Source: Anthostomella pinea
Lineage: Eukaryota; Ascomycota; Sordariomycetes; Xylariales; Xylariaceae
NCBI GenBank assembly: GCA_963556695.1
Contig: CAUWAG010000004.1
Span: forward strand, 3,534,001-3,598,000
Length of the DNA: 64,000 nt
Reading direction: 5' to 3'
Shown here one piece after another: positions 9,525-19,187 of the stretch. The notes under the pieces are model-generated. The model was not told where the DNA came from and searched no databases. It saw nothing but the letters and a program-made list of their open reading frames with translations. Numbering within the stretch: position 1 is the stretch's first letter; the number at the start of each line of letters is the position of its first letter. The position numbers and the translations under genes are program-made.

Positions 9525-11384
9525 ACGTAGCTGACAAGCGAGTTGACATTACAAGCGAGTTGGCACTCGTCATGAACTCTCCAACTGCCATGTCAAATAA
9601 CTTCACCACAACGCATTCAGTTCAATTCAATTAATCGGATTCCTCTTCCTCAGAGGTTTCTATCTCTATTGTACAAGTTCGCGCATTATGGCCAGTATTG
9701 CCGCAAACGCCACACCGTCACCCACACGCTGCCGCCCGCCTCGGACGACGACTACCTTCACCCATTTCCTGTTTTGCCAGCTCAGCACCATCCTTTGCAG
9801 CCTGAAGATCTACTGCATCTTTAACGGAAAGTACTCCTCCTTTCACTAGACGTTTGTTTTTTGTTCTCCAATGTTTACTTAGTAGGTGATTGGCCTCTTC
9901 TAGTTCGCGGACCCAGGAATCAATCAAAGCGACCTTATGCATAAGACCGTATGTAACCTTCGAAAATGAGCTCAACGCATCAACTATTGATGTAGGTGAG
10001 CTTCCCTGGTGGTTTCTGACTCGGTTTTGGATATAAACCGATTGGTTTACCGCTTCGTTAATGGTGGTAGGCGTCTTCGAAGTCCAAGTAGTGGGTGGCA
10101 GATTGGGGTCTGGCGACGGTGTTCGTATGACAGCGATAGCATCCAGCTTTGAAATGACACTCTCTGGGTCAAAAGGAACAAGCCCAGTGGCACTGAAACC
10201 TGCTCGAATGTTTCCTGGCGTCATAACAGCGTTGTGTGTTTCACAAAATGCTGCAAGGAAGTCCTCCTTTGAAACGTGGGTTATATGACGCCGGATGAGA
10301 TCCTCAATCATGCGACCGTAAGCTCGTTTGAGCGGGCTAAAACAGCCGATATCTAGAGGCTGGAGCCTGTGTGACAAGTGGGCAGGCATACAAAGGGTGA
10401 TAATGCCGTTGTTCTGACAATAATCCTCAAAGACCTGGGAATGGTGGCTTTCGTGACCATCTAGGATGAGGAGGCATTTATCGGCAGTCATACGCGGTCT
10501 GGTATACTTGTCGAAATGCTGAATCCATTCCAAACCAATCTCATTCGTGGTCCACCCGTTGTCGGACACGGCCACCTTCCAATCGCGTGGTAATATTGTG
10601 TTGCGATACAATGACGCGAGGTGGGTTTTGCCCTGTAGAATGATGAACGGCGGGACCACCCAACCATCAGCATTAACAGCAGAGATTGCTGTAGATCATT
10701 CCCTGTTGCCTTGCTGAGCTTGTCTAGGCCTGTCACGTCTTTCGGCGCTTGTAACGACCATGCCGGACCCAATAATGCCCATTATAAACCCAGTCTCGTT
10801 GAAGTTGTAAGTATCCGCGTCTTGAATACCATGTTTTGCGACTGCTGCTGCAACTTGGCAAAACCACGCGCGATATGCGTCTGGATCCTTGTTCAAGACC
10901 CTCTGGTAGTCTATTTTCCGATGAAAACGCGTCCGGAGGCCTGGTGTACGTTTGATGAAGTTCCGCGTCCAGTTCTTTCCAACGCGTCCAGCCCCACGCG
11001 CCGCCAACAATTGATTCGCCATATCTTCAACATAACTGTACCGGGGCGGAAATGCTCGCGCATCCAGGTCAAGAATGAAGGAACAAATGGCATTCTCTTC
11101 GGAAACCATAAGTTTCAAAGTATTGGGCATGCTGTCGCGTCGTGATGGCATTCCTTTGACTCTATTGCTCAAAGTGGAACGAGGGACGTTGAAGAGTTTC
11201 GCAAGCTGAAATATAGGAATATGAGGGTCACGTCGTTTAGCTTGAACAGCTAGCTGCAAGTCTGATTCGTTATAACGCGGTGCCATTGTTGTTGGTGGAG
11301 ATATGATGGTTTGAATCGTATTGGTTGGAAAGTTCATGACGAGTGCCAACTCGCTTGTAATATCAACTCGCTTGTCAGCTACGT
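9525..11384 (-). mobile_element. Full-length Fot1/pogo-like transposon (1860 bp)
   Basis: The element is bounded by terminal inverted repeats of about 62 bp (9525-9586 and 11323-11384), both starting ACGTAGCTGACAAGCGAG when read inward, differing at only a few positions, and flanked by TA (9523-9524 and 11385-11386). Inside each TIR the motif ACAAGCGAGTTG occurs twice, 22 bp apart, a likely transposase-binding arrangement. One transposase frame fills the interior on the minus strand. Length, TA target and ends fit the Fot1 branch of the pogo group. Unlike the copy at 1-647 it is not AT-shifted, so it is probably a younger insertion. Confidence 0.93.
9631..11286 (-). pseudogene. Fot-like DDE_1 transposase, inactivated
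   Basis: The frame starts at 11286 (M-A-P-R-Y; the ATG at 11349 lies inside the TIR and is unlikely) and would run to TAA at 9631, 551 residues. In order it has an N-terminal psq-type helix-turn-helix, a CENP-B-like second DNA-binding domain, and a DDE_1 catalytic core. Three lesions are visible in one continuous frame: an internal TGA at 10698-10696 where related proteins have Trp; Asn instead of the first catalytic Asp in the N-F-(D)-E-T-G-F motif (near 10797); and a TGA at 9720-9718 just before a C-terminal zinc-knuckle-like segment (C-G-V-C-G-N-T-G-H). The second motif (L-D-G-H-E-S-H) and third Asp (L-D-I-G) are intact. It should be catalytically dead even with readthrough. Confidence 0.92.
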
Positions 11385-11386
11385 TA

Positions 11387-13115
11387 TACTTATAATTTAT
11401 TATTACTTTACTTTTTAATAATTATATAAAGTCTTTATAATACTAGTACTTATTAATATACTTAATATATACTTATTCTAAAGTATTTTTATCTCTTTAA
11501 CTAGTAAGTACCTACTTACATTTTTACTAATATACTATTATAACGTTGTTAATAAACGTATAAAGCATTATATAACGTACTCAATTATAATATAACGTTA
11601 TTAGCTATTTTATAATATATAATACAAAAATTAGAAGGTATTTCAAGCAATTAAAATCGTTTATAGTTAAAGCGTTTTAACTTTATTACCTTTTAAAAAA
11701 TTAAGTAATTAATTTATAATCTCGCTTTAAATCACAAACTTAATACTAGTCGCTTTACCCGGCCGAACGATACTAATTAAAGTGATATCTTATACTTAAG
11801 TATAGGTAGGTATATATTGATAAAGAGCTCACTTATATAATCTAACCATACATATTTAAAGTTAAGATGAATATATCCGAAAACAGTTAACATATAAAGA
11901 GAAAGGCAAATATGTTTACAGTATAATAACAGGCTTCCCGGAGTTAATAGACTTATCTGTTGTTCCTACCTGGGTAGGTGCTAAAGAATTGATGATAGCT
12001 TCGTCCGGGCGATTATGCAAAATAACAAGGTGTGAGATTCTAGAAGGGTCACAAGCCTTGGGGGTGTGAGCGGTCGCTGCAAATGTTGTTGTCATTCTCA
12101 AGTATGCTCGGCAGGGCTAATTCACAGCTAAATACCATACTGCACCATGCCAGGGTGGATCCACTGTTCCCTTGACAGCCCCCTAGTGGGTACTGCACCT
12201 AAGGGCACTATATCTGGGATCCAACATCTGACACAAGGTATTATTTCGACTGTTCAAGAGGGATCCCGCCATTGGAAGTGACAGCCGGTCCGTCGCTGCC
12301 AGAGTGCCCCAAGTCCACTCCGGCTTAGCCTAGGGGCTACCTTAGTACCCGCTCCCACCTGCAGGCACTGGCAGACTGGGATAGGCAGCGATTAGGCGGT
12401 CATTCCAGTGGATTACCGCTGGAACAGCTTCTTATGCCATCCAATTCGATTATGCAAATTATTGAATTATTTCTCGTGCAATCAACCACGCCCCCCGTGC
12501 CGTCGACCTCTCATTTTCTACACCCCTTCCTAGTCCCCGTGACTCTCAATTCGACAGCTACCGGTAAGATTCTCTCTCCGTCAACAACGTCCAACGTCCA
12601 CACATACCGCGGTCGAGTACGTTCACCACTGTTCTCGCCGTGTCGCGTCCCGGAATGCGGTAGCCCATGTCGATGCACTCAGCTCCTTAGCCGGACTGAG
12701 ATTGATCGCGACTCTGTTCTAGGTGTTCTAGGGGGTTTCGCCTGCTCTCCTTGTCAGGTTGTCCGCTGGGAGTGGCCTGTGTCGCAATCTCCTGCGATCC
12801 CTAGATCCCGCACCGACCACAACTACCATCACGGATCCGTCACTGGACAGAGAACTGGACAGAGCGTGTCGACAGTCGTCCCTTATGATTAGCAGGGAGC
12901 ATCAAGTTCCTGCTGGCCCAACACCAGCTGCGCAGTCACCAGTGTCACCTGTCCGATCGTGCGTCCCGCCCTCTTTACCTACACACCTACTATCTACCCT
13001 CGAAATGCGGTGTCGCCGCCTAGCTCCCTTAGGCTTGTAATATACTAACTCCGCTTATCTCATCAGAAGCAACGAAAACAAGGCCTTCACCACCAGCTCC
13101 GCTTCTCACGGTCCG
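11387..13115. other. AT-rich flank, then 5' region of the Pom1-type kinase gene
   Basis: From 11387 to about 11900 the DNA is AT-rich and gene-free, like the other flank of the transposon. From 11900 onward composition is normal. No coding exon is supportable before 13116: open frames at 12434-12892 and 12759-13040 lack family resemblance. The last kilobase is pyrimidine-rich in places and likely holds the promoter and leader of the kinase gene. Confidence 0.5.
12564..13066 (+). other. Probable 5'-leader intron of the Pom1-type kinase gene
   Basis: A donor-like CCG/GTAAGATT at 12561-12571 and a strong 3' end, branch-type TACTAAC (13043-13049) followed 17 nt later by CATCAG (13061-13066), lie upstream of the kinase start at 13116. 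The acceptor and branch site are convincing; the donor is my best choice among several. A leader intron of about 500 nt would place the start codon about 50 nt into the last exon. Confidence 0.4.
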
Positions 13116-16100
13116 ATGCTGCATGCATCCTCGTCGAACAACCACTCATTGTTCTCCCTCGGTCGGAATGGCGCCCCTAGCGACGTAGCAGACACCTTAG
13201 CAGACACCTCGAGCAGCTCTTTCGACTTCCTACCGTCTGTCAACTTCGATGATCTTCAGAGTAGTCTCGAGTCTGCCTCCACCGACTTCAAGCTGACCCA
13301 GTTTCCCTCACCCACCGGTCAGGGTGCCATTCTCGACGACGACGGACCTCTGGTCGACAAGATGGCCGGCCAGCAGACAAACGTCACCCAGAATGGAGGA
13401 GCGACCCGCGTCGCCATCCAGCCAAATCCGACCCCCAATACCGCTTCGAGACCTGCTAGATCCGGGTCTATACTGAGGAGGCCGAGTCTGACTGGGAGAC
13501 AGGTCGGCAACGGCAATGGGACTGTACCCGCATCTTCGGGCGTCATCGATGCACCAACTGCCCCGGCCGCGATGCGGAATCGACGTCAGAGTCATTATCC
13601 CCCAGTTTCTAACAGCAACATTGGGAAACCACCGAGGAAGTCCATTGGTCCGGGCGTCATTGATTCTGATTATGGAACCAAAACTGCCCAAAAGCGACGG
13701 CCTAGTCTGATGTCTAATACAACCGACAGGAATGGCGACGTGACCCGGCCGTCGATGGACACCACGGGCGGACAGGCCGACAATACGAGAAGCTTTGCGT
13801 CCTCGCGGGCGAATAAGACGCGTTCTGTACAGCCTCTCCCGAGATTGTCCGCCAACTTCTCTGCCAGCACCAGCAGTAATGCTAGTTTGGATCCTGAGAA
13901 GAGTCGGCTTTCCACAGCGTTTCCGAGGTCACCAAGGGGAGGAGGTGGAGCAGGAGGAGGGTCGAAAGGGTCTACACCGAATTCGGCGAGAAGGATGTCG
14001 GTAATGCCTGGTTCCCACGCGACCGGACTCGGGGCGAGAACCATTTCACCAACCGACGCCCAACGCATGAAGCGCATGTCCGCGCATCCCCAGAGCCTCG
14101 CATCGGTCGCCAATGCGCCCCCGCCCCCTCCTATCGACGTACGCCCACACTCGCGGTCTCCGTCGATGATTCCCCGAAAGACTTCCACGCCGTCATCTTC
14201 GAGAACGACACCCGATATCAACAACAGGAAATCGTACAGTTCTGGATTGTCCGTTGGCTCGACTACTAGTTACAATACGCACCGGACATCCACGGGCTCG
14301 ATAACACGTGCTTTCTCACAGGGCGGTCCCAGTTCTCGACTACCCGCACCCAAAGGCCTGAACATACACAATGCTCCGCCGGCTGAGGAGGAGGAAGATG
14401 TACCGCCTGTTCCTGCTATTCCTAAAGCCTATGAATCGCCCAAGGACTCGCAGGCGGAACTCTCTTGGCTTGACAAGAGGAAATCGAACTATGCCTTTGA
14501 GACGGCCAGCATTCATAGTAATTCGACCGGTACGCTGTCAAACGCCCCATCGCAAGAGCCGTTGAACACAGGACAGCCCAAGGCCGGAGCTCGCAAAAAC
14601 CCCCCGAGGAAGACACAAGCAGGTCCCTCTGCTGATATCGAACGGAGAAGCAATGCAAACGCATCAAGGAAGAACCTGCAGCCGTTGAGGCTCCCGCCTC
14701 TGAATGTAGGTCCTTTGAGCACTCCCACTGCCGCCAAGATCGCGGCCTTGCAGGACCAAGGCCACGACGACGGCAAGCTGAGCCCGCCACCGTCCCGGAT
14801 CACAGCCAAGACTCCGACAACTCCCATGACTGCCTCAAAGAGCACATTCTTCTCCCGCCGCGCGGATCGAGATCAGCATGTGTCCGCCCCTCGAAGCAGC
14901 AGCTCAGTCCACCACAGCCGCGTGGAAACCCCAACGGCAGGAGACGCAGAGAGCTCATCCGAGTCTTTCCTGGATGCCTTGAACAAAACGCCTTCGCGCA
15001 AGCCGACTGTCTCTCCATACCTCTCATCATCTGCTCCTAAAGGTGGCGACACTTTTGGCAGCCTAATGACCAAGTCCAAGACCACAGGGGATGTGAATCA
15101 AACAATCACGGTTAATACTAGTGTTGATACGAGACCGCAAAGGAAACCAACGGGGCCGAGGGCACCAAAGCCGCCGAAACTGGTAAACAAGTCCCCTCCA
15201 CCTATCTCCAGTCCGGAAGAGCAAGAGCCGCAAACTCCGTCTTCAATGAGCAACCTTCGAAGGAAGCTCAGTCTTTCGTGGAAGAGAAGCAACTCCAAGG
15301 GTAGTAATCATCAGCCGACAAGTTCTGTCGACAAGGCAACCGACAGGCAGGCGCGGCAGGATAGTATGCCACCACCTCGGATACCACTCTCAGCCGCAAT
15401 GAATTTGACCTCGGGTAAAGCTTCCAGTCCAAGCCATGCGGCGAAGCCATCTGCCGGCTACCTGAACTCGAAACGAAGGAAGAGTTCTGCCTCGAGCTTG
15501 AATGCAGTAATGGCACAGGAGAAGAGCCGGACAACCTCCAAGAAGGACGTGGGCAACAGCTCGATGATTGAGACGTCTACGCAACCTCGAAGCTCGTCGA
15601 TTCAGAAGATTCTTCGTCCGCGGCAATCAGTTGCCTCGATCAAGCGCGATGATCCGTACACTGCCGAGTTGGATAGAGACGATCTCGTCGCTGAGGATGA
15701 AATGAAGAAGCTGGCTTCGAGGAGGAAGGAGACGGAATTGGCAGCTCGTACTTTGGATGCGCTCCATAAGAGGGCTTCACCCAAGGAACGTGTGGGTCCT
15801 CACGACGCCATTCGGATCGCCATGCTGAACATATACGAGAGAGGCGAAATTGTCGACTACAGCGACATATACTTCTGCGGCACCCAAAACGCCAGCAAGG
15901 TCGTCGGAGACCTGAATTCGACTAGTTTGCCGAACTTCGGCTACGATGACGACCGTGGTGATTACACCATCGTCGCCGGTGACCACCTTTCGTATCGCTA
16001 CGAGATCGTCGATGTGCTTGGCAAAGGAAGTTTCGGACAGGTCGTAAGGTGTATCGATCACAAGACTGGTGTTCTTGTCGCAGTGAAGATCATTCGCAAC

Positions 16101-17264
16101 AAGAAGAGATTCCACCAGCAGGCTCTTGTTGAAGTCAACATCTTACAAAAGCTCCGTGAATGGGATCCCAGGAACAAGCACAGCATGGTCAACTTCACCC
16201 ACAGCTTCTACTTCCGAGGACATCTTTGCATCTCGACCGAGTTGCTCGACATGAACCTCTACGAGTTCATCAAGTCCAATTCCTTCCGCGGATTCTCTCT
16301 CAAACTCATCAGACGTTTTACCAAGCAGATGCTCAGTTCCCTCAACCTGCTTAAGCAGCACAAGGTTATCCATTGCGATCTGAAGCCCGAGAACATTCTT
16401 CTTCGACACCCTATGCACTCCGAGATCAAAGTTATTGATTTCGGCTCGAGCTGCTTCGAGACGGAAAAGGTATACACCTACATCCAGTCCCGGTTCTACC
16501 GATCTCCCGAGGTCATCCTTGGCATGACGTACGGGCTTCCCATCGATATGTGGAGTCTGGGATGCATTCTGGCCGAGTTGTTCACGGGCGTTCCAATCTT
16601 TCCCGGTGAGAACGAGCAAGAGCAACTGGCCTGTATAATGGAGGTCTTTGGTCCGCCCGAGAAACACCTGATTGAGAAGAGCACGAGGAAGAAGCTCTTC
16701 TTTGACTCGATGGGCAAACCCCGCCTGACCGTCTCTTCCAAGGGCAGAAGGCGACGCCCGTCCTCAAAGACACTGCAACAAACCCTCAAGTGCGACGATG
16801 AACCGTTCCTTGACTTCCTCACGCGGTGCTTGAGATGGGATCCAGATCGTCGCATGAAGCCGGAGGAGGCTGTTCGCCACGAGTTCATCACTGGGCTGAA
16901 AGCTTCAGTTCCCATTCCGCGGACTCGAGAATCCTCGCCAGTCAAACGTAACAACACAATAAACACACCAAGACCACTTCCCGAACCACCTGCGGGTGCC
17001 AAGAGCGGCTCGGTTTTCCGCCAACGGGAGAGCTCCAATGCCAGTCCTCACAAGGCGGTTGCCGGGTCTAGGCGAGCCTCTGGCATCAATGGCCCAACGA
17101 CAACTGGCACCGGTGCAGGTATCAAGCGAATAAGCACTGGGAACGGTGCCGTTTCGACCAGTAGTATCGGCAGCAGCCTCCCCCGTGTAGCTGGCCGAAC
17201 AGCTAGTGGCAAGCAAGACCTGGCCTCGGCGGGTGCGAACGTTGCTATGAGTCGACGAGCTTGA
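13116..17264 (+). CDS. pom1: Pom1-type DYRK-family protein kinase
   Basis: A single 1382-residue exon. Residues 1-900 are low-complexity, rich in Ser, Pro, Arg and Thr, typical of the disordered regulatory arm of fungal Pom1 kinases. The kinase domain spans about 960-1258: glycine loop G-K-G-S-F-G-Q-V, catalytic Lys in A-V-K-I-I (about 990), H-C-D-L-K-P-E-N (about 1085), D-F-G-S-S (about 1107), and the activation-loop Y-T-Y (about 1119-1121) whose second Tyr is autophosphorylated in DYRK enzymes. N-A-S-K-V and adjoining residues just before the domain resemble the NAPA/DH region of class-2 DYRKs. Pom1 forms cortical gradients controlling polarity and cell size in fission yeast; in filamentous fungi it acts in polarity and septum positioning. 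All catalytic residues are present. The start follows the likely leader-intron acceptor. Confidence 0.92.
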   Translation: MLHASSSNNHSLFSLGRNGAPSDVADTLADTSSSSFDFLPSVNFDDLQSSLESASTDFKLTQFPSPTGQGAILDDDGPLVDKMAGQQTNVTQNGGATRVAIQPNPTPNTASRPARSGSILRRPSLTGRQVGNGNGTVPASSGVIDAPTAPAAMRNRRQSHYPPVSNSNIGKPPRKSIGPGVIDSDYGTKTAQKRRPSLMSNTTDRNGDVTRPSMDTTGGQADNTRSFASSRANKTRSVQPLPRLSANFSASTSSNASLDPEKSRLSTAFPRSPRGGGGAGGGSKGSTPNSARRMSVMPGSHATGLGARTISPTDAQRMKRMSAHPQSLASVANAPPPPPIDVRPHSRSPSMIPRKTSTPSSSRTTPDINNRKSYSSGLSVGSTTSYNTHRTSTGSITRAFSQGGPSSRLPAPKGLNIHNAPPAEEEEDVPPVPAIPKAYESPKDSQAELSWLDKRKSNYAFETASIHSNSTGTLSNAPSQEPLNTGQPKAGARKNPPRKTQAGPSADIERRSNANASRKNLQPLRLPPLNVGPLSTPTAAKIAALQDQGHDDGKLSPPPSRITAKTPTTPMTASKSTFFSRRADRDQHVSAPRSSSSVHHSRVETPTAGDAESSSESFLDALNKTPSRKPTVSPYLSSSAPKGGDTFGSLMTKSKTTGDVNQTITVNTSVDTRPQRKPTGPRAPKPPKLVNKSPPPISSPEEQEPQTPSSMSNLRRKLSLSWKRSNSKGSNHQPTSSVDKATDRQARQDSMPPPRIPLSAAMNLTSGKASSPSHAAKPSAGYLNSKRRKSSASSLNAVMAQEKSRTTSKKDVGNSSMIETSTQPRSSSIQKILRPRQSVASIKRDDPYTAELDRDDLVAEDEMKKLASRRKETELAARTLDALHKRASPKERVGPHDAIRIAMLNIYERGEIVDYSDIYFCGTQNASKVVGDLNSTSLPNFGYDDDRGDYTIVAGDHLSYRYEIVDVLGKGSFGQVVRCIDHKTGVLVAVKIIRNKKRFHQQALVEVNILQKLREWDPRNKHSMVNFTHSFYFRGHLCISTELLDMNLYEFIKSNSFRGFSLKLIRRFTKQMLSSLNLLKQHKVIHCDLKPENILLRHPMHSEIKVIDFGSSCFETEKVYTYIQSRFYRSPEVILGMTYGLPIDMWSLGCILAELFTGVPIFPGENEQEQLACIMEVFGPPEKHLIEKSTRKKLFFDSMGKPRLTVSSKGRRRRPSSKTLQQTLKCDDEPFLDFLTRCLRWDPDRRMKPEEAVRHEFITGLKASVPIPRTRESSPVKRNNTINTPRPLPEPPAGAKSGSVFRQRESSNASPHKAVAGSRRASGINGPTTTGTGAGIKRISTGNGAVSTSSIGSSLPRVAGRTASGKQDLASAGANVAMSRRA

Positions 17265-18384
17265 ACGCAATGGATATATCTTGACGCAGGGTACGACATG
17301 AGCTCGCAATGAGAGTTTCGGCATGCATGACGAGGTCCATTGGGTATTTCTTTTCGGCCGTATACCACAGGACGAACTCGACGAACTGTGGGTTTATAGA
17401 TTTGGTTTCAGCATGGCGGCGCGATATGTTGTAAGCATTCTGGAACAAAGGGTTTCGGCAAGCGAGCGTACAAATTACACTTACTCCCGACCTGAGGACC
17501 AGTACACTACGTCCTCTATTTTTCGAACATTCCCTTCGCTATATACCTGGCATACCCTCCAAGCCAACGGAGGCATCACGACAATGGAATGACAATCGGC
17601 ACCGCTTCACACAAGATCAATGGTGGGAAGTGGACGCCTCTAAGGGGTTCTTGAAAAGGACACCACTTCTGTTCTTCTGGTGCATGTACTATACTATCTT
17701 ATAATGTGGGAGTGGTGAGCGCCTTGGCTTAAGCGTTACCGACGCTTCCCGTTCCGGGGCATTGTTACAACTCACCCGCTTTGACAAGGAGATTCAGGCT
17801 TTGTCCCTGTCGATGTTTGAGTCATGTAACCTACTCAGCTTTCCGACATGCTTGGAAGGGCTGGTGGGCATTACACACGGCTGGCAGGCACTCGGGCTGC
17901 TGGATCGGTGGACGGAGGAATGACCGCCACGGTGCCCCCTTCTATTACTCCGTGTTCTTGCGTAGTACCAAGCGGGCACTGATGGTGTAAGGGAGAGGTA
18001 CTGTGCTATTATTGCACAAATACCAAATCAAGCAATGTACTCGGATTACCATTAGTTGTGCCCCTCCGTCTCATGTTCCAAAGCTACGTTGTATGAGTAA
18101 GGAATATGTAGATGCATGGATCTGCTTCCTCGATCCCCTTTTCTCCTGAACTGCTTCGTGATCGAATTGTTCCCGTTTTCGTTAACTAATATAAATCACG
18201 ATCCAATGGCGCGGCCAAGAGGCCCTGTAGCACCGCCAGAAGGAAGGGGATGGACATGATATGTGCTTCCTTCTTCCTCTAGCATGCCCCCCTTCCTTCG
18301 ACTGTCGCCGAGGGCCGAGGGACTGAGGACCGTGTATGAGAGGTACGGGACCGACGACGACGACGACGATCGCTTCGCCGTGCA
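17265..18384. other. Convergent intergenic region
   Basis: This 1.1-kb stretch lies between the ends of the kinase and HD-domain genes. Open frames are short and overlap on both strands without family resemblance. It presumably contains both 3' untranslated regions. A short GAC-repeat (18351-18369) is the only simple-sequence feature. Confidence 0.5.
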
Positions 18385-19187
18385 TCATCCAAGCTCCTTG
18401 TCATCCAAACCGCAGGTCTCCAGCAGATTCTGCGTCAGGTTCGGCGCTCGATCGTACTCATCCTTGCCGAGGTAGCGGTCGCCCCATTCCCCGACGGTGT
18501 TATCGTACGTGGTCTGCGGCTTCGCCTTGCAGATGTGCAGCATGTTCTCTTTCAGACCCTTCATCAGGCCTAAGCGTGGATACTCCTGTCTCAGGGTAAG
18601 TAAGCTGTCATGTACATCAGTGGCTCTGCTTTTTTAGGAGATAAAGCCTACCTACCTTCACGATGGCGTTGTACTCATTCCACGTCAACAGGCCGTCCGA
18701 TACCCGAATCAGGCCCCTGGAAGTCGGCCCAGATGCCGTATGAAGTCGCCTGTACCTCTGGCTCCTTCTCGAAGACGATGCTGCCGGTGGTATGCAGTGC
18801 GATGGCATCCCAGACGAGCTGCAGGCGATGCTTGTCCCATTTGTCCGAGTCGTCGCCGGCAGCCTCCCGCTTCAGAAAGGCCCTGGCGGCGTTGGCGCCG
18901 TCCACCTCGAAGCGCTTGTCGCTGCTTAGTATTTTGCTGTGCGGCGGGTGGCCGATGGGAAAGCCCAGGTCGTGGAGCACGGCGGCGACGGCGTGGGCTT
19001 CGCGGTCGCGATTTAGGAGGGCTGGGATCTTGTCGGAGATTACGGTGCCCAGGAGCAGCGAGCGCACGATATGGTTGTAGGTGTAGTCGGTGCTGTGTTG
19101 ACGGGCGTAGTCCAGCGCCGCGGTGATTAGGGTGGTGTTTGGTATGGTTACGCCGGCGACGGTCCTGGTTGGCAGTCCGCTCGTCAT
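18385..19187 (-). pseudogene. HD-domain metal-dependent phosphohydrolase family gene with one-base frameshift
   Basis: Exon 1 19187-18656, intron 18655-18586 (GTAGGT..GACAG), exon 2 18585-18385. HD-domain signatures are present: Y-N-H-I-V-R-S (first His), V-L-H-D-L-G-F (His-Asp pair) and a later A-L-H-T-T. The family includes small fungal cyanamide-hydratase-like and other HD hydrolases; the substrate is unknown. At about 18703-18708 one extra base in GATTCGGG breaks the frame: upstream reads F-Q-G-P-D and downstream, one base over, L-T-W-N-E-Y-N-A-I-V-K, which is clearly family sequence and continues through exon 2 (T-T-Y-D-N-T-V-G-E-W-G-D-R). Restoring that base count makes both exons agree in phase. 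It is either a young pseudogene or a sequencing error. The core metal ligands lie upstream of the lesion. Confidence 0.72.
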
